Shown: in pieces, positions 1 through 7,187 of the stretch
Numbering within the stretch: the first letter of the stretch is position 1
How the letters are laid out: every line of letters starts with the position of its first letter
Source of the DNA: CAZWXH01 sp964637725
GTDB lineage: Bacteria > Bacillota_I > Bacilli_A > Erysipelotrichales > Coprobacillaceae
Direction: 5' to 3'
NCBI GenBank assembly: GCA_964637725.1
Contig: CAZWXH010000048.1
Coordinates: 1-13,173 of the forward strand
DNA: 13,173 nucleotides
The notes under the pieces: generated by a model
Told to the model about the DNA's origin: nothing
Database searches by the model: none
What the model saw: the letters and a program-made list of their open reading frames with translations, nothing else
Translations under genes and position numbers: made by a program

Positions 1-23
1 TTGTTTATTTTTTATAGGATTTG

Positions 24-32
24 TGGTAGAAT
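24..32 (+). promoter_or_regulatory. Candidate extended -10 promoter of the nusB operon
   Basis: The sequence TGGTAGAAT fits an extended -10 element (TGn followed by TAGAAT, five of six matches to TATAAT). No good -35 is visible: TTGTTT at 1-6 would leave a 20-bp spacer, and the sequence upstream is cut off by the window edge. A start point near 39 would give a leader of about 30 bases that includes the GGAGG at 52-56. This is a pattern match only. Confidence 0.45.
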
Positions 33-69
33 AAATTTAATTTAAAGAGTTGGAGGCATTTTGATTTTT

Positions 70-474
70 ATGAAAAAAACACGTAGACAAGTTGCAAGAG
101 AACAGGCAACAATAGGAATCTATCAAAATATTTTAGTTGATAGTTCTAAAGAAGAAATTATTGAATTTTTAAATGAAGATAAAACATTGATGGAAAGTGA
201 AGAAAGTATGGAATTTAGTTTATGGCTAATTGATATTACTCTTCAAAATAAAGAATCATATATTAAATTATTAAGTCAATATTTAAAGGAAAGTTGGACT
301 TTTGAAAGATTAAGTGTAATGGAAAGAGCAATTTTACTAATTGCAACTTGTGAACTTTTAGAATCTGATTTACCAAAAACAGTTATTATTAACGAAGCTA
401 TCTTAAATACAAAGAGATTTTGTGATGATGATTCTTATAAATTTATCAATGGAATTTTGAGTCAAATTGTCTAA
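70..474 (+). CDS. nusB: Transcription antitermination factor NusB
   Basis: NusB is a small all-helical RNA-binding protein that, with NusE (ribosomal protein S10), binds boxA RNA and supports antitermination on rRNA operons. The 134-residue product begins with the basic stretch MKKTRRQVARE and carries the family signature in its second half: FERLSVMERAIL (78-89), PKTVIINEAI (102-111) and DSYKFINGIL (121-130). Length is normal for the family. I chose ATG at 70 because it puts the family's MKxxRxxAR motif at the N terminus; the GGAGG at 52-56 lies 13 bases upstream, which is long. An in-frame TTG at 61 (4 bases after GGAGG, adding MIF) is the alternative. It is the first gene of a tight operon and its TAA overlaps the xseA ATG by one base. 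In Bacillus folD lies between these two genes; here it does not. Confidence 0.95.
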   Translation: MKKTRRQVAREQATIGIYQNILVDSSKEEIIEFLNEDKTLMESEESMEFSLWLIDITLQNKESYIKLLSQYLKESWTFERLSVMERAILLIATCELLESDLPKTVIINEAILNTKRFCDDDSYKFINGILSQIV

Positions 475-1724
475 TGGAAAAAAAGTATGTTAGTGTTTTT
501 ACATTAAATAAATACATCAAAGCAAAGATGGATCAAGATGTATCTTTACAAAATGTTTATATTAAAGGTGAAATATCTAATTATCGACCACACCCTAGTG
601 GTCATCTTTATTTCACTTTAAAAGATGAATCATCAAGAGTAAGTGCGATTATGTTTGAATCAGCTGCATCTAAACTTGATTTTATTGTTGAAAATGGCAT
701 GCAAGTTTTAATACATGCCCGTGTTTCAGTATATGAAGTGACAGGACAATACCAAATTTATGTGCAATCAATGGAACAAGACGGTATTGGTAATCTTCAT
801 TTACGTTTTGAACAGTTAAAAAGTAAATTGGAAAAAGAAGGATTGTTTGATTCTATTCATAAAAAAACGATTCCTATGTTTCCTAAAAGCATTGCTGTTT
901 TATCAGCAAAACAAGGGGCAGCAATACAAGATATTGTAAGAACTATACATCTTCGTTTTCCTTTTTCAAAGGTCATTGTATTTCCAATTCCGGTTCAAGG
1001 AAAAGATGCCTACATAGATATTATTAAAACTTTAAAATCGGTTGATAAATTAAAGTTTGATACGATAATTTTAAGTCGTGGTGGTGGATCGATCGAAGAT
1101 TTATGGAATTTTAATGAAGAATCACTTGTAAGATGTGTTTTTGAATTAAATACCCCGCTAATTACCGGGATTGGTCATGAAACAGATTTTACTATTTGTG
1201 ATTTTGTTAGTGATTATCGTGCTGTGACGCCTACCGCAGCAGCAATTAAGGCAACTCCTGATCAATATGAATTAAGGAAACACAATTTAACATTAGCGAA
1301 ACAATTATCATATAAAATACAGCATCGTATAGATATTCAAAATCAGCTTTTAAAAAGACTTAAAGGATCTTATTATTTGAGTAATCCTGAATATCTTTAT
1401 TCTAATGAAGTTATGAGATTAAATAATCTACAAGATGAATTCATATATAAGTTTAAAGTGTTTGATATTAAGTTAAAACAAGAGTTATTGGATTATCAAA
1501 AACTTGTTAAATTAACTTTTGATAACAAATTAAAGGATTGTTTTAATCATCATGTTCAAATACTTTCTACACTTGATGCATTAAGTCCTTTAAAAGTTAT
1601 GCAAAGAGGATATTCATTAGTAAAAAAAGATAATCAAGTTATTAAACTTGCTACTGAATTAAAAAGTGGTGATGAAATTCAAATTCAATTTAGTGATAAC
1701 ATAAAGAAAGCTAAGATAGAGTAG
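474..1724 (+). CDS. xseA: Exodeoxyribonuclease VII large subunit
   Basis: XseA is the catalytic subunit of exonuclease VII, a cytoplasmic enzyme that degrades single-stranded DNA from both ends into short acid-soluble oligonucleotides; it works in complex with several copies of XseB. The 416-residue protein has the N-terminal OB-fold nucleic-acid-binding domain (roughly 1-105, with GEISNYRPHPSGHLYFTLKD at 32-51) followed by the catalytic domain. Conserved blocks are SRGGGSIEDLWNFN (201-214), GIGHETDFT (232-240), then DYRAVTPTAAA (247-257), which matches the family's GHExDxTxxDxxxDxRAxTPxAAA pattern. After about 265 the protein is a lysine- and glutamine-rich helical region, then the short conserved RGYSLV block near the C terminus that packs with XseB. 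It is a little shorter than the Bacillus protein (about 448). It starts inside the nusB stop (TAATG), so translational coupling is likely. Confidence 0.97.
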   Translation: MEKKYVSVFTLNKYIKAKMDQDVSLQNVYIKGEISNYRPHPSGHLYFTLKDESSRVSAIMFESAASKLDFIVENGMQVLIHARVSVYEVTGQYQIYVQSMEQDGIGNLHLRFEQLKSKLEKEGLFDSIHKKTIPMFPKSIAVLSAKQGAAIQDIVRTIHLRFPFSKVIVFPIPVQGKDAYIDIIKTLKSVDKLKFDTIILSRGGGSIEDLWNFNEESLVRCVFELNTPLITGIGHETDFTICDFVSDYRAVTPTAAAIKATPDQYELRKHNLTLAKQLSYKIQHRIDIQNQLLKRLKGSYYLSNPEYLYSNEVMRLNNLQDEFIYKFKVFDIKLKQELLDYQKLVKLTFDNKLKDCFNHHVQILSTLDALSPLKVMQRGYSLVKKDNQVIKLATELKSGDEIQIQFSDNIKKAKIE

Positions 1725-1732
1725 GTGAGATA

Positions 1733-1948
1733 ATGGAAAATATGACATATGAAAAAGCAATTTCAAGATTAGAAGAAATTGTTTCAAAATTAGAAAGTAA
1801 TGAAATTCCTTTAGAAGATAGTTTGACACTTTTTCAAGAAGGAATAGAGTTATCAAAGTATTGTGATTCTAAATTAAAGAATATACAAGCAAAAGTAGCA
1901 GAAATATATGAGAATGGTGAATTAAAAACTTTTGAAACAGAGGAATAA
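1733..1948 (+). CDS. xseB: Exodeoxyribonuclease VII small subunit
   Basis: XseB is the small helical-hairpin partner of XseA in exonuclease VII. The 71-residue product carries the family pattern from its first residues: MTYEKAISRLEEIV (4-17), a KLESNEIPLEDSL turn (18-30) and a second helix FQEGIELSKYCDSKLKN (34-50). Length is at the short end of the usual 70-85. It begins eight bases after the xseA stop, with the weak Shine-Dalgarno TAGGTGAG overlapping that stop. Adjacent, co-directional subunits of one enzyme make the assignment secure. Confidence 0.96.
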   Translation: MENMTYEKAISRLEEIVSKLESNEIPLEDSLTLFQEGIELSKYCDSKLKNIQAKVAEIYENGELKTFETEE

Positions 1949-1951
1949 ATT

Positions 1952-2800
1952 ATGGATCAATTAAAACAAGAAATAAACGATAGACTTATTGAATTATTAC
2001 AACCATTAAAAGATGGTTGTGTTAAAGATGCTATGGAATATTCTCTTTTGGCTCCTGGAAAGCGATTAAGACCTATTCTTTTTTTGAGTGTCTTAAGAAG
2101 TTATCAAATTGATTATCATAGATACATCGATATAGCTTGTGCAATTGAAATGATTCATACATATTCATTAATTCATGATGATCTTCCAGGAATGGATAAT
2201 GATGATTTAAGACGTGGTCGTTTGACTTGTCATAAAAAATTCGACGAAGCCACTGCAATTTTAGCAGGCGATGCTTTATTAAATTTAGGAGTGAATGTTA
2301 TTCTTAACATTGATTTAAATGCTGATTTAAAAGTAAAGTTAGTTCAACGCTTATATGAAGCAAGTGGTGTTAATGGTATGATATACGGTCAACAACTTGA
2401 TATTGCTTTTGAGAATAAAAAAGCGAACTTAGAACAATTAAAAACAATTCATAAACATAAAACAGGCGAATTAATAGCAGTGAGTCTACAACTTGCAAGT
2501 CTAATCGCTAATGATGAAGATTATGATCATTGGACTCAAATTGGATTTGATTTAGGTTTAGCATTTCAAATCCAAGATGATATACTAGATGTAACAGGTA
2601 ATGAAGAAACATTAGGGAAAAAAGTAGGAAGTGATCTTGATAATCATAAATCTACTTATGTATCTTTATTAGGATTAGAAAAATCTCAACATATTATTGA
2701 TGATTTGTTTCAAAGTTGTTATGAAAATATATATGCAATGCGTATTAATCATGGTTTGATTTTTGAAATATTAAGACTTATTTTGAAAAGGGTGAATTAA
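1952..2800 (+). CDS. ispA: Short-chain polyprenyl (farnesyl) diphosphate synthase
   Basis: This is a head-to-tail prenyltransferase that condenses isopentenyl diphosphate with dimethylallyl or geranyl diphosphate, most likely giving farnesyl diphosphate for undecaprenyl and quinone precursors. In 282 residues it shows GKRLRP (36-41, diphosphate binding), the first aspartate-rich motif DDLPGMD (76-82) with the two-residue insertion of bacterial farnesyl synthases, GQ at 146-147, KTGE (170-173) and the second aspartate-rich motif DDILD (209-213), followed by KxxxD..NHKSTY (224-236). The bulky tyrosine five residues before the first motif (Y71) is the arrangement that limits product length in bacterial FPP synthases. 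The start ATG is four bases after the xseB stop, with AGAGG at 1939-1943. The gene directly abuts dxs, so consecutive isoprenoid steps are co-transcribed. Product chain length is inferred from motif geometry, not proven. Confidence 0.94.
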   Translation: MDQLKQEINDRLIELLQPLKDGCVKDAMEYSLLAPGKRLRPILFLSVLRSYQIDYHRYIDIACAIEMIHTYSLIHDDLPGMDNDDLRRGRLTCHKKFDEATAILAGDALLNLGVNVILNIDLNADLKVKLVQRLYEASGVNGMIYGQQLDIAFENKKANLEQLKTIHKHKTGELIAVSLQLASLIANDEDYDHWTQIGFDLGLAFQIQDDILDVTGNEETLGKKVGSDLDNHKSTYVSLLGLEKSQHIIDDLFQSCYENIYAMRINHGLIFEILRLILKRVN

Positions 2801-4663
2801 ATGAATCTTGAAAAGATCAATAATCCAAGTTTTTTAAAACAATTAAATATTAATGAATTAAATGATCTTGCTGAAGATATTAGAAAATTTTTAATTGAGA
2901 ATATTTCTAAAACAGGAGGACATTTTTCAAGCAATCTTGGAATAGTTGAATTGACAATGTCACTTCATTATATTTTTGAGTCACCTCAAGATAAAATCAT
3001 CTTTGATGTGGGACATCAATCTTATGTTCATAAAATTTTAACTGGACGTGCTAAAGACTTTTCTACACTTAGACAGTATAATGGTTTAAGTGGTTTTCAA
3101 AAAAGAAATGAAAGTATTCATGATAGTTGGGAAGCTGGTCATTCTTCTACTGCCATCTCAGGGGGCATAGGTATGGCGGTTGCTAGAGATTTAAATCAAG
3201 ACAAAGGGGAAGTTATTTGTGTTGTTGGTGATGCTGCTATTATGAGTGGTGAATCTTTTGAAGCTTTAAATCATCTCGGTTCAATTAATTCTAAAGTTAT
3301 TATTATATTAAATGATAATGAGATGTCTATTTCTAAAAATGTTGGAGGTTTTAGTGACTTTTTATCTGAAGTACGTATTTCAACTCAATATAAAGATGTT
3401 AAACATAGTTATGTTAATTTCTTAAATAAAAGTAAGATTGGAAATAATATATATAAATTTACAAAGAAGATCAAAGATAATATTAAAGAAAGTGTCTTAG
3501 ATGATAATATTTTTGGTGAATTTGGTTTAGATTATATTGGACCAGTTAATGGTCATGATTTTCATGAATTAATTAACGCTTTGAATCTAGCAAAAGAAAT
3601 GTCACATAGTGTCGTTGTTCATGTTCATACAACAAAAGGGAAGGGATATCCTTTAGCTGAAAATGATCGCTACGGTATTTATCATGGTGTTGCTCCTTTT
3701 GACTATCGCGAAGGAATCTCAAAACAAAACAAAGATAAATCATCATTAAGTTGGAGTGAGGTTGTTTCTTCTCAAGTCAAACAACAAATGGAAGTTGATA
3801 AGGATATTGTTGTGATAACTCCGGCTATGATTAGTGGTTGTTGTTTAAATCAGATATTTGATCAATTTCCAAATCGAAGTTTTGATGTAGGAATTGCGGA
3901 AGAACATGCAATGACATTTGCGGCAGGACTATCTAATGCTGGTAAAAAACCATATATTACGATTTATTCGTCTTTTTTACAAAGAGCCTATGATCAAATT
4001 AATCATGATATTGCAAGAATGAATCTGCCTTGTTTAATCGGTATAGATAGATCTGGTTTAGTTGGTTCAGATGGGGAAACTCATCATGGTGTTTTTGATA
4101 TTAGTTTTCTTTCATCTATTCCTCATATTGTTTTTATGACTCCAAAAGATGCTCGAGAAGCGCGTTTAATGATTAATACCGCTTTTATCAATTTTGATAA
4201 ACCTTATATTATAAGATTTCCTAGAGGACAAGTCATGAATCAAGAAGTTGATACAAAAGAAACTATTCCTATAGGTAGCTGGGAAAAGGTTATTGATGAT
4301 GTGAAAAATAGTATAACGGTTATTACATATGATGCAAAAGTCAATCAAGTTAAAGATCTCATTGAAGATAATCAATTACCTATTAATCTGATTAATGCTA
4401 GATTTATTAAACCTATTGATACGCATATGTTAGATGAATTACACCATAATCATCAAAAACTTATTGTTTATGAAACTGATATGATGATTGGTTCATTAGG
4501 TTCGATGATTGCACAATATTATTCTATTAATCATATTGAGATGAATATTGACTATTTAGCAATAAAAGATAAGTACACACCTCAAGGCGATATTTCTTTA
4601 TTATTAGAAAAAGAAAATATAGCTTTAAAAGATCTTTTATCTTTGATAAAGGAGATATTATAA
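2801..4663 (+). CDS. dxs: 1-deoxy-D-xylulose-5-phosphate synthase
   Basis: Dxs is the thiamine-diphosphate enzyme that joins pyruvate and glyceraldehyde 3-phosphate to make 1-deoxy-D-xylulose 5-phosphate, the entry step of the MEP isoprenoid pathway and a precursor of thiamine and pyridoxal. The 620-residue length is typical. Visible motifs are GGHFSSNLG (39-47, catalytic His region), DVGHQSYVHKILTGR (69-83), the diphosphate-binding motif GDAA...NDN (143-173), the transketolase catalytic Glu in GIAEEHAMTFAAG (E367), DRSGLVGSDGETHHG (416-430) and RFPRG (472-476), with a transketolase C-terminal domain from about 490. One oddity is GDA where most thiamine-diphosphate enzymes have GDG. It begins one base after the ispA TAA with AAAAGGGTG upstream, and its own stop overlaps tlyA (TAATG). 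Confidence 0.97.
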   Translation: MNLEKINNPSFLKQLNINELNDLAEDIRKFLIENISKTGGHFSSNLGIVELTMSLHYIFESPQDKIIFDVGHQSYVHKILTGRAKDFSTLRQYNGLSGFQKRNESIHDSWEAGHSSTAISGGIGMAVARDLNQDKGEVICVVGDAAIMSGESFEALNHLGSINSKVIIILNDNEMSISKNVGGFSDFLSEVRISTQYKDVKHSYVNFLNKSKIGNNIYKFTKKIKDNIKESVLDDNIFGEFGLDYIGPVNGHDFHELINALNLAKEMSHSVVVHVHTTKGKGYPLAENDRYGIYHGVAPFDYREGISKQNKDKSSLSWSEVVSSQVKQQMEVDKDIVVITPAMISGCCLNQIFDQFPNRSFDVGIAEEHAMTFAAGLSNAGKKPYITIYSSFLQRAYDQINHDIARMNLPCLIGIDRSGLVGSDGETHHGVFDISFLSSIPHIVFMTPKDAREARLMINTAFINFDKPYIIRFPRGQVMNQEVDTKETIPIGSWEKVIDDVKNSITVITYDAKVNQVKDLIEDNQLPINLINARFIKPIDTHMLDELHHNHQKLIVYETDMMIGSLGSMIAQYYSINHIEMNIDYLAIKDKYTPQGDISLLLEKENIALKDLLSLIKEIL

Positions 4664-5466
4664 TGAAAAAAGAAAGAGTTGATATTCTTTGTGTGGAAAA
4701 AGGATTGTTTGAGTCTAGAGAAAAAGCAAAACGTGCGATAATGGCGGGAATTGTTAGAGATGATTTTGATTATATTGATAAACCAGGTACAAAGATTCCT
4801 GTTGATTCTCATTTATACGTTAAAGGAGAACAGTTAAAATATGTATCAAGAGGTGGCTTGAAATTAGAAAAAGCTATCCATGAATTCAAACTAGATATTA
4901 CGGATATGATTATGTTAGACATTGGCTCTTCTACAGGTGGTTTTACTGATTGTGCTTTACAAAATGGAGTGAAGGAAGTCTATGCTTTAGATGTTGGAAC
5001 TAATCAACTGGTTTGGAAATTACGTAATGATGAGCGAGTTCATGTCATGGAGCAGACAAATTTTAGATATGCAACTTTGGATATGTTTCAGTATGGTCAA
5101 CCCGATTTTGCAAGTATAGATGTTTCATTTATTTCTTTACGTCTTATTTTTCCTTCTTTATCTTCTATTTTAAAGAAGAATGGTTATTTTGTGGCATTAA
5201 TAAAACCACAATTTGAAGCTGGAAAAGATGATGTAGGAAAACACGGTATTGTTAGTAAAAAAGAAATTCATGAAAGAGTGATTCAAGAAGTTATTGATTA
5301 TGCTCAAAAAAGTCATATGAGTATTCAAGGTTTAACTTATTCTCCGATTACTGGAGGAGTAGGGAATATCGAGTTTTTAGGATTGTTTCAAAACATTGAA
5401 AATGCTGATGCATTGATTAATGTTGAAAATATTGTTGAACAAGCACATCTTCATTTTAAAGGATAG
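4663..5466 (+). CDS. tlyA: TlyA-family S4-domain rRNA methyltransferase (2'-O-ribose)
   Basis: TlyA-family proteins (YqxC in Bacillus) combine an S4 RNA-binding domain with an FtsJ/RrmJ-like S-adenosylmethionine methyltransferase domain; characterised members methylate the 2'-hydroxyl of specific rRNA nucleotides and some were named as hemolysins. In 267 residues the S4 domain spans about 5-60 (ERVDILCVEKGLFESREKAK). The catalytic domain follows: SRGGLKL (62-68, K67), the SAM-binding loop DIGSSTGGFTD (86-96), ALDVG (108-112), DVSFISL (153-159), KPQFE (181-185, K181) and GGVGNIEF (231-238, E237), which together supply the K-D-K-E tetrad seen in this fold. The start lies in the dxs stop with GGAGAT at 4651. 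The usual next gene, argR, is missing and recN follows after eight bases. The exact rRNA target cannot be read from the sequence. Confidence 0.94.
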   Translation: MKKERVDILCVEKGLFESREKAKRAIMAGIVRDDFDYIDKPGTKIPVDSHLYVKGEQLKYVSRGGLKLEKAIHEFKLDITDMIMLDIGSSTGGFTDCALQNGVKEVYALDVGTNQLVWKLRNDERVHVMEQTNFRYATLDMFQYGQPDFASIDVSFISLRLIFPSLSSILKKNGYFVALIKPQFEAGKDDVGKHGIVSKKEIHERVIQEVIDYAQKSHMSIQGLTYSPITGGVGNIEFLGLFQNIENADALINVENIVEQAHLHFKG

Positions 5467-5474
5467 GTGATAAT

Positions 5475-7124
5475 ATGTTAAAAAGTTTATATATATCTTC
5501 ATTTGTTATTATTGATAAGATGCGAATTGATTTTGAAAATGGTATGAGTGTTCTTACTGGTGAAACTGGTGCTGGTAAATCAATCGTTATTGATGCCTTA
5601 GGTCAATTGTGTGGAAACAGGGCTTCTCTATCACTTATTCGTAAAAACTGCTCTAAAGCCATTATTGAAGGAATTTTTGATATAGACATGACAGATGAAC
5701 TCAAAGATATTTTTGATGATGCCCATATTGAATTAGATGATCAAATTGTTATTACTAAGGAAATCTTTGATACAGGGAAAAGCAACGTTAAAATAAATTA
5801 TCAAAATGCATCTAATAACCTTTTAAAATTAATAATGCCATATGTCATTGATATTCATTCTCAATTTGAAACACAAAAACTTTTTGAAGAAAAAAATCAT
5901 ATTTGTTTATTAGATGAATATGCAAATAAAGAATTAAATTCACTTCAAAATCAATATATTAGTTTATTTAATCATTATAAAGAATTAAAAACAAAGCTTA
6001 AAAATGCGATTGAAGAGGATATGAGTGATGAACAACTCGAATTTCTACAAAGTCAATTGGATGAAATTGAACAATCTACATATACTGATATAGAGATAGA
6101 AGAATTTGAAAATGAGTTAAAGATTCTTCAAAATTATGAAAAAGTCAGTCAATATATAAAAGAATTTGATCATTTAATGTCTTCTTCTCAAGGTTCATTG
6201 TCATTAATGAAAGAAGCGTTAAATAATGTTCATTCTATTGTTGATTATGGTGAGTTCTCTTCTTACTATGAAAACATGTATAATCTTTATTATAATATCA
6301 TTGATGAGCATGAAAACATTATGGATGAGTATCATAGCTTTCATTTTGATGAATATAGATTTAATGAATTACAAGAAATATTATTAAATGTAAATCGTTT
6401 AAAAAGAAAATATGGATTTTCAATGGATGCAATATTAGAAAAAAGAGATGAAATCATTAATAATATTGAAATCATTAACAATAGAGATGAGTATATTATG
6501 AATTTAGAAAAAGAAATTTCTGATATTGAGAATAAATGTCAGGAATCTGCTAGAGAAATTCATAATATAAGAGTAAAAAAAGCAAAAGAATTTGAAGAGA
6601 GTATACAATTAGAATTTAAAGATTTATATTTAGAAAAAGCTATTTTTAAAGTACATTTTGAAGAAGTTGAATTAAATAAACTTGGAATTGATAAAGTTTC
6701 ATTTATGATTTCTGTAAATAGAGGTCAAAACTTAAGTTTACTTAATGAAAGTGCTAGTGGTGGTGAAATTTCTCGAATTATGTTAGCTATCAAAACTATT
6801 ATTCTTCATTATAATCAAATTGAGACTATTATATTTGATGAAGTGGATACTGGTGTGAGTGGTAAAGTGGCGACAGGAATTGGTGAAAAGATGAAATCAT
6901 TATCAAAGGATAAACAAGTTATCTGTATTACTCATTTACCTCAAGTAGCAGCATTAGCCCATCATCATTATTCTATTGAGAAGGAAATGTTAGATATAGA
7001 GACTGTTACTTCAGTTCATTTATTGGATAGTAGTAATAGAGTTAATGAAATTGCAAAGATGTTATCTGGAGAGATCGTAACGCATGAAGCAATTGAAAAT
7101 GCAAAAAAATTATTAAATGTATAA
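5475..7124 (+). CDS. recN: DNA repair protein RecN
   Basis: RecN is an SMC-like ATPase that gathers at DNA double-strand breaks and promotes recombinational repair. The 549-residue protein has the split ATP-binding cassette: Walker A GETGAGKS (29-36) near the N terminus, a long central coiled coil (about 150-400, rich in Glu, Lys and Leu, with the internal turn that separates the two helices), and at the C terminus the signature SASGGE (426-431), Walker B IIFDE (452-456), DTGVSG just after it and the THLPQVAA block. Length is close to the E. coli protein (553). It begins eight bases after tlyA with TAGGTGATA overlapping the stop, and it is the last gene of the nusB-led run. I see no terminator after it, so read-through into spoIVB is possible. 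Confidence 0.97.
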   Translation: MLKSLYISSFVIIDKMRIDFENGMSVLTGETGAGKSIVIDALGQLCGNRASLSLIRKNCSKAIIEGIFDIDMTDELKDIFDDAHIELDDQIVITKEIFDTGKSNVKINYQNASNNLLKLIMPYVIDIHSQFETQKLFEEKNHICLLDEYANKELNSLQNQYISLFNHYKELKTKLKNAIEEDMSDEQLEFLQSQLDEIEQSTYTDIEIEEFENELKILQNYEKVSQYIKEFDHLMSSSQGSLSLMKEALNNVHSIVDYGEFSSYYENMYNLYYNIIDEHENIMDEYHSFHFDEYRFNELQEILLNVNRLKRKYGFSMDAILEKRDEIINNIEIINNRDEYIMNLEKEISDIENKCQESAREIHNIRVKKAKEFEESIQLEFKDLYLEKAIFKVHFEEVELNKLGIDKVSFMISVNRGQNLSLLNESASGGEISRIMLAIKTIILHYNQIETIIFDEVDTGVSGKVATGIGEKMKSLSKDKQVICITHLPQVAALAHHHYSIEKEMLDIETVTSVHLLDSSNRVNEIAKMLSGEIVTHEAIENAKKLLNV

Positions 7125-7127
7125 ATT

Positions 7128-7187
7128 AAAGCATATATGCCAAAATAGATTGTAATCATTATGGTTACAAGGAGGTGTATATGCTTT
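7128..7187 (+). promoter_or_regulatory. Nested inverted repeats enclosing the spoIVB ribosome binding site
   Basis: AAAGCATATA at 7128-7137 is exactly complementary to TATATGCTTT at 7178-7187. Inside it sits a second hairpin, TTGTAATC (7150-7157) with GGTTACAA (7163-7170), eight pairs including one G-U and a five-base loop. The Shine-Dalgarno GGAGGTG (7171-7177) lies between the inner and outer right arms, and the outer right arm covers an ATG at 7181 and the first bases of the TTG start at 7186. There is no U-tract, so this is not an ordinary terminator. Whether it acts in RNA, in DNA or not at all is unknown. Confidence 0.5.

Noticed and set aside
1659..1856. Minus-strand open frame of 65 codons across the xseA/xseB junction
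   Set aside because: It is antisense to two confidently identified genes, has a low-complexity Leu/Phe-rich product typical of the reverse of AT-rich coding DNA, and no ribosome binding site.
2073..2258. Minus-strand open frame of 61 codons inside ispA
   Set aside because: Lies opposite the conserved first aspartate-rich motif of ispA; its sequence is explained by complementarity to that gene.
4166..4375. Minus-strand open frame inside dxs
   Set aside because: Opposite conserved Dxs C-terminal coding sequence; Ile/Asn/Phe-rich product with no motif.
4627..4650. AAAAGATCTTTT palindrome and TTTATC-TTT-GATAAA hairpin at the end of dxs, just before the tlyA ribosome binding site
   Set aside because: Both are short, AT-rich and inside the conserved coding end of dxs; there is no U-tract, and such hairpins are expected by chance here.
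4582..4812. Minus-strand open frame across dxs/tlyA
   Set aside because: Opposite two real genes; no start signals and a biased composition.
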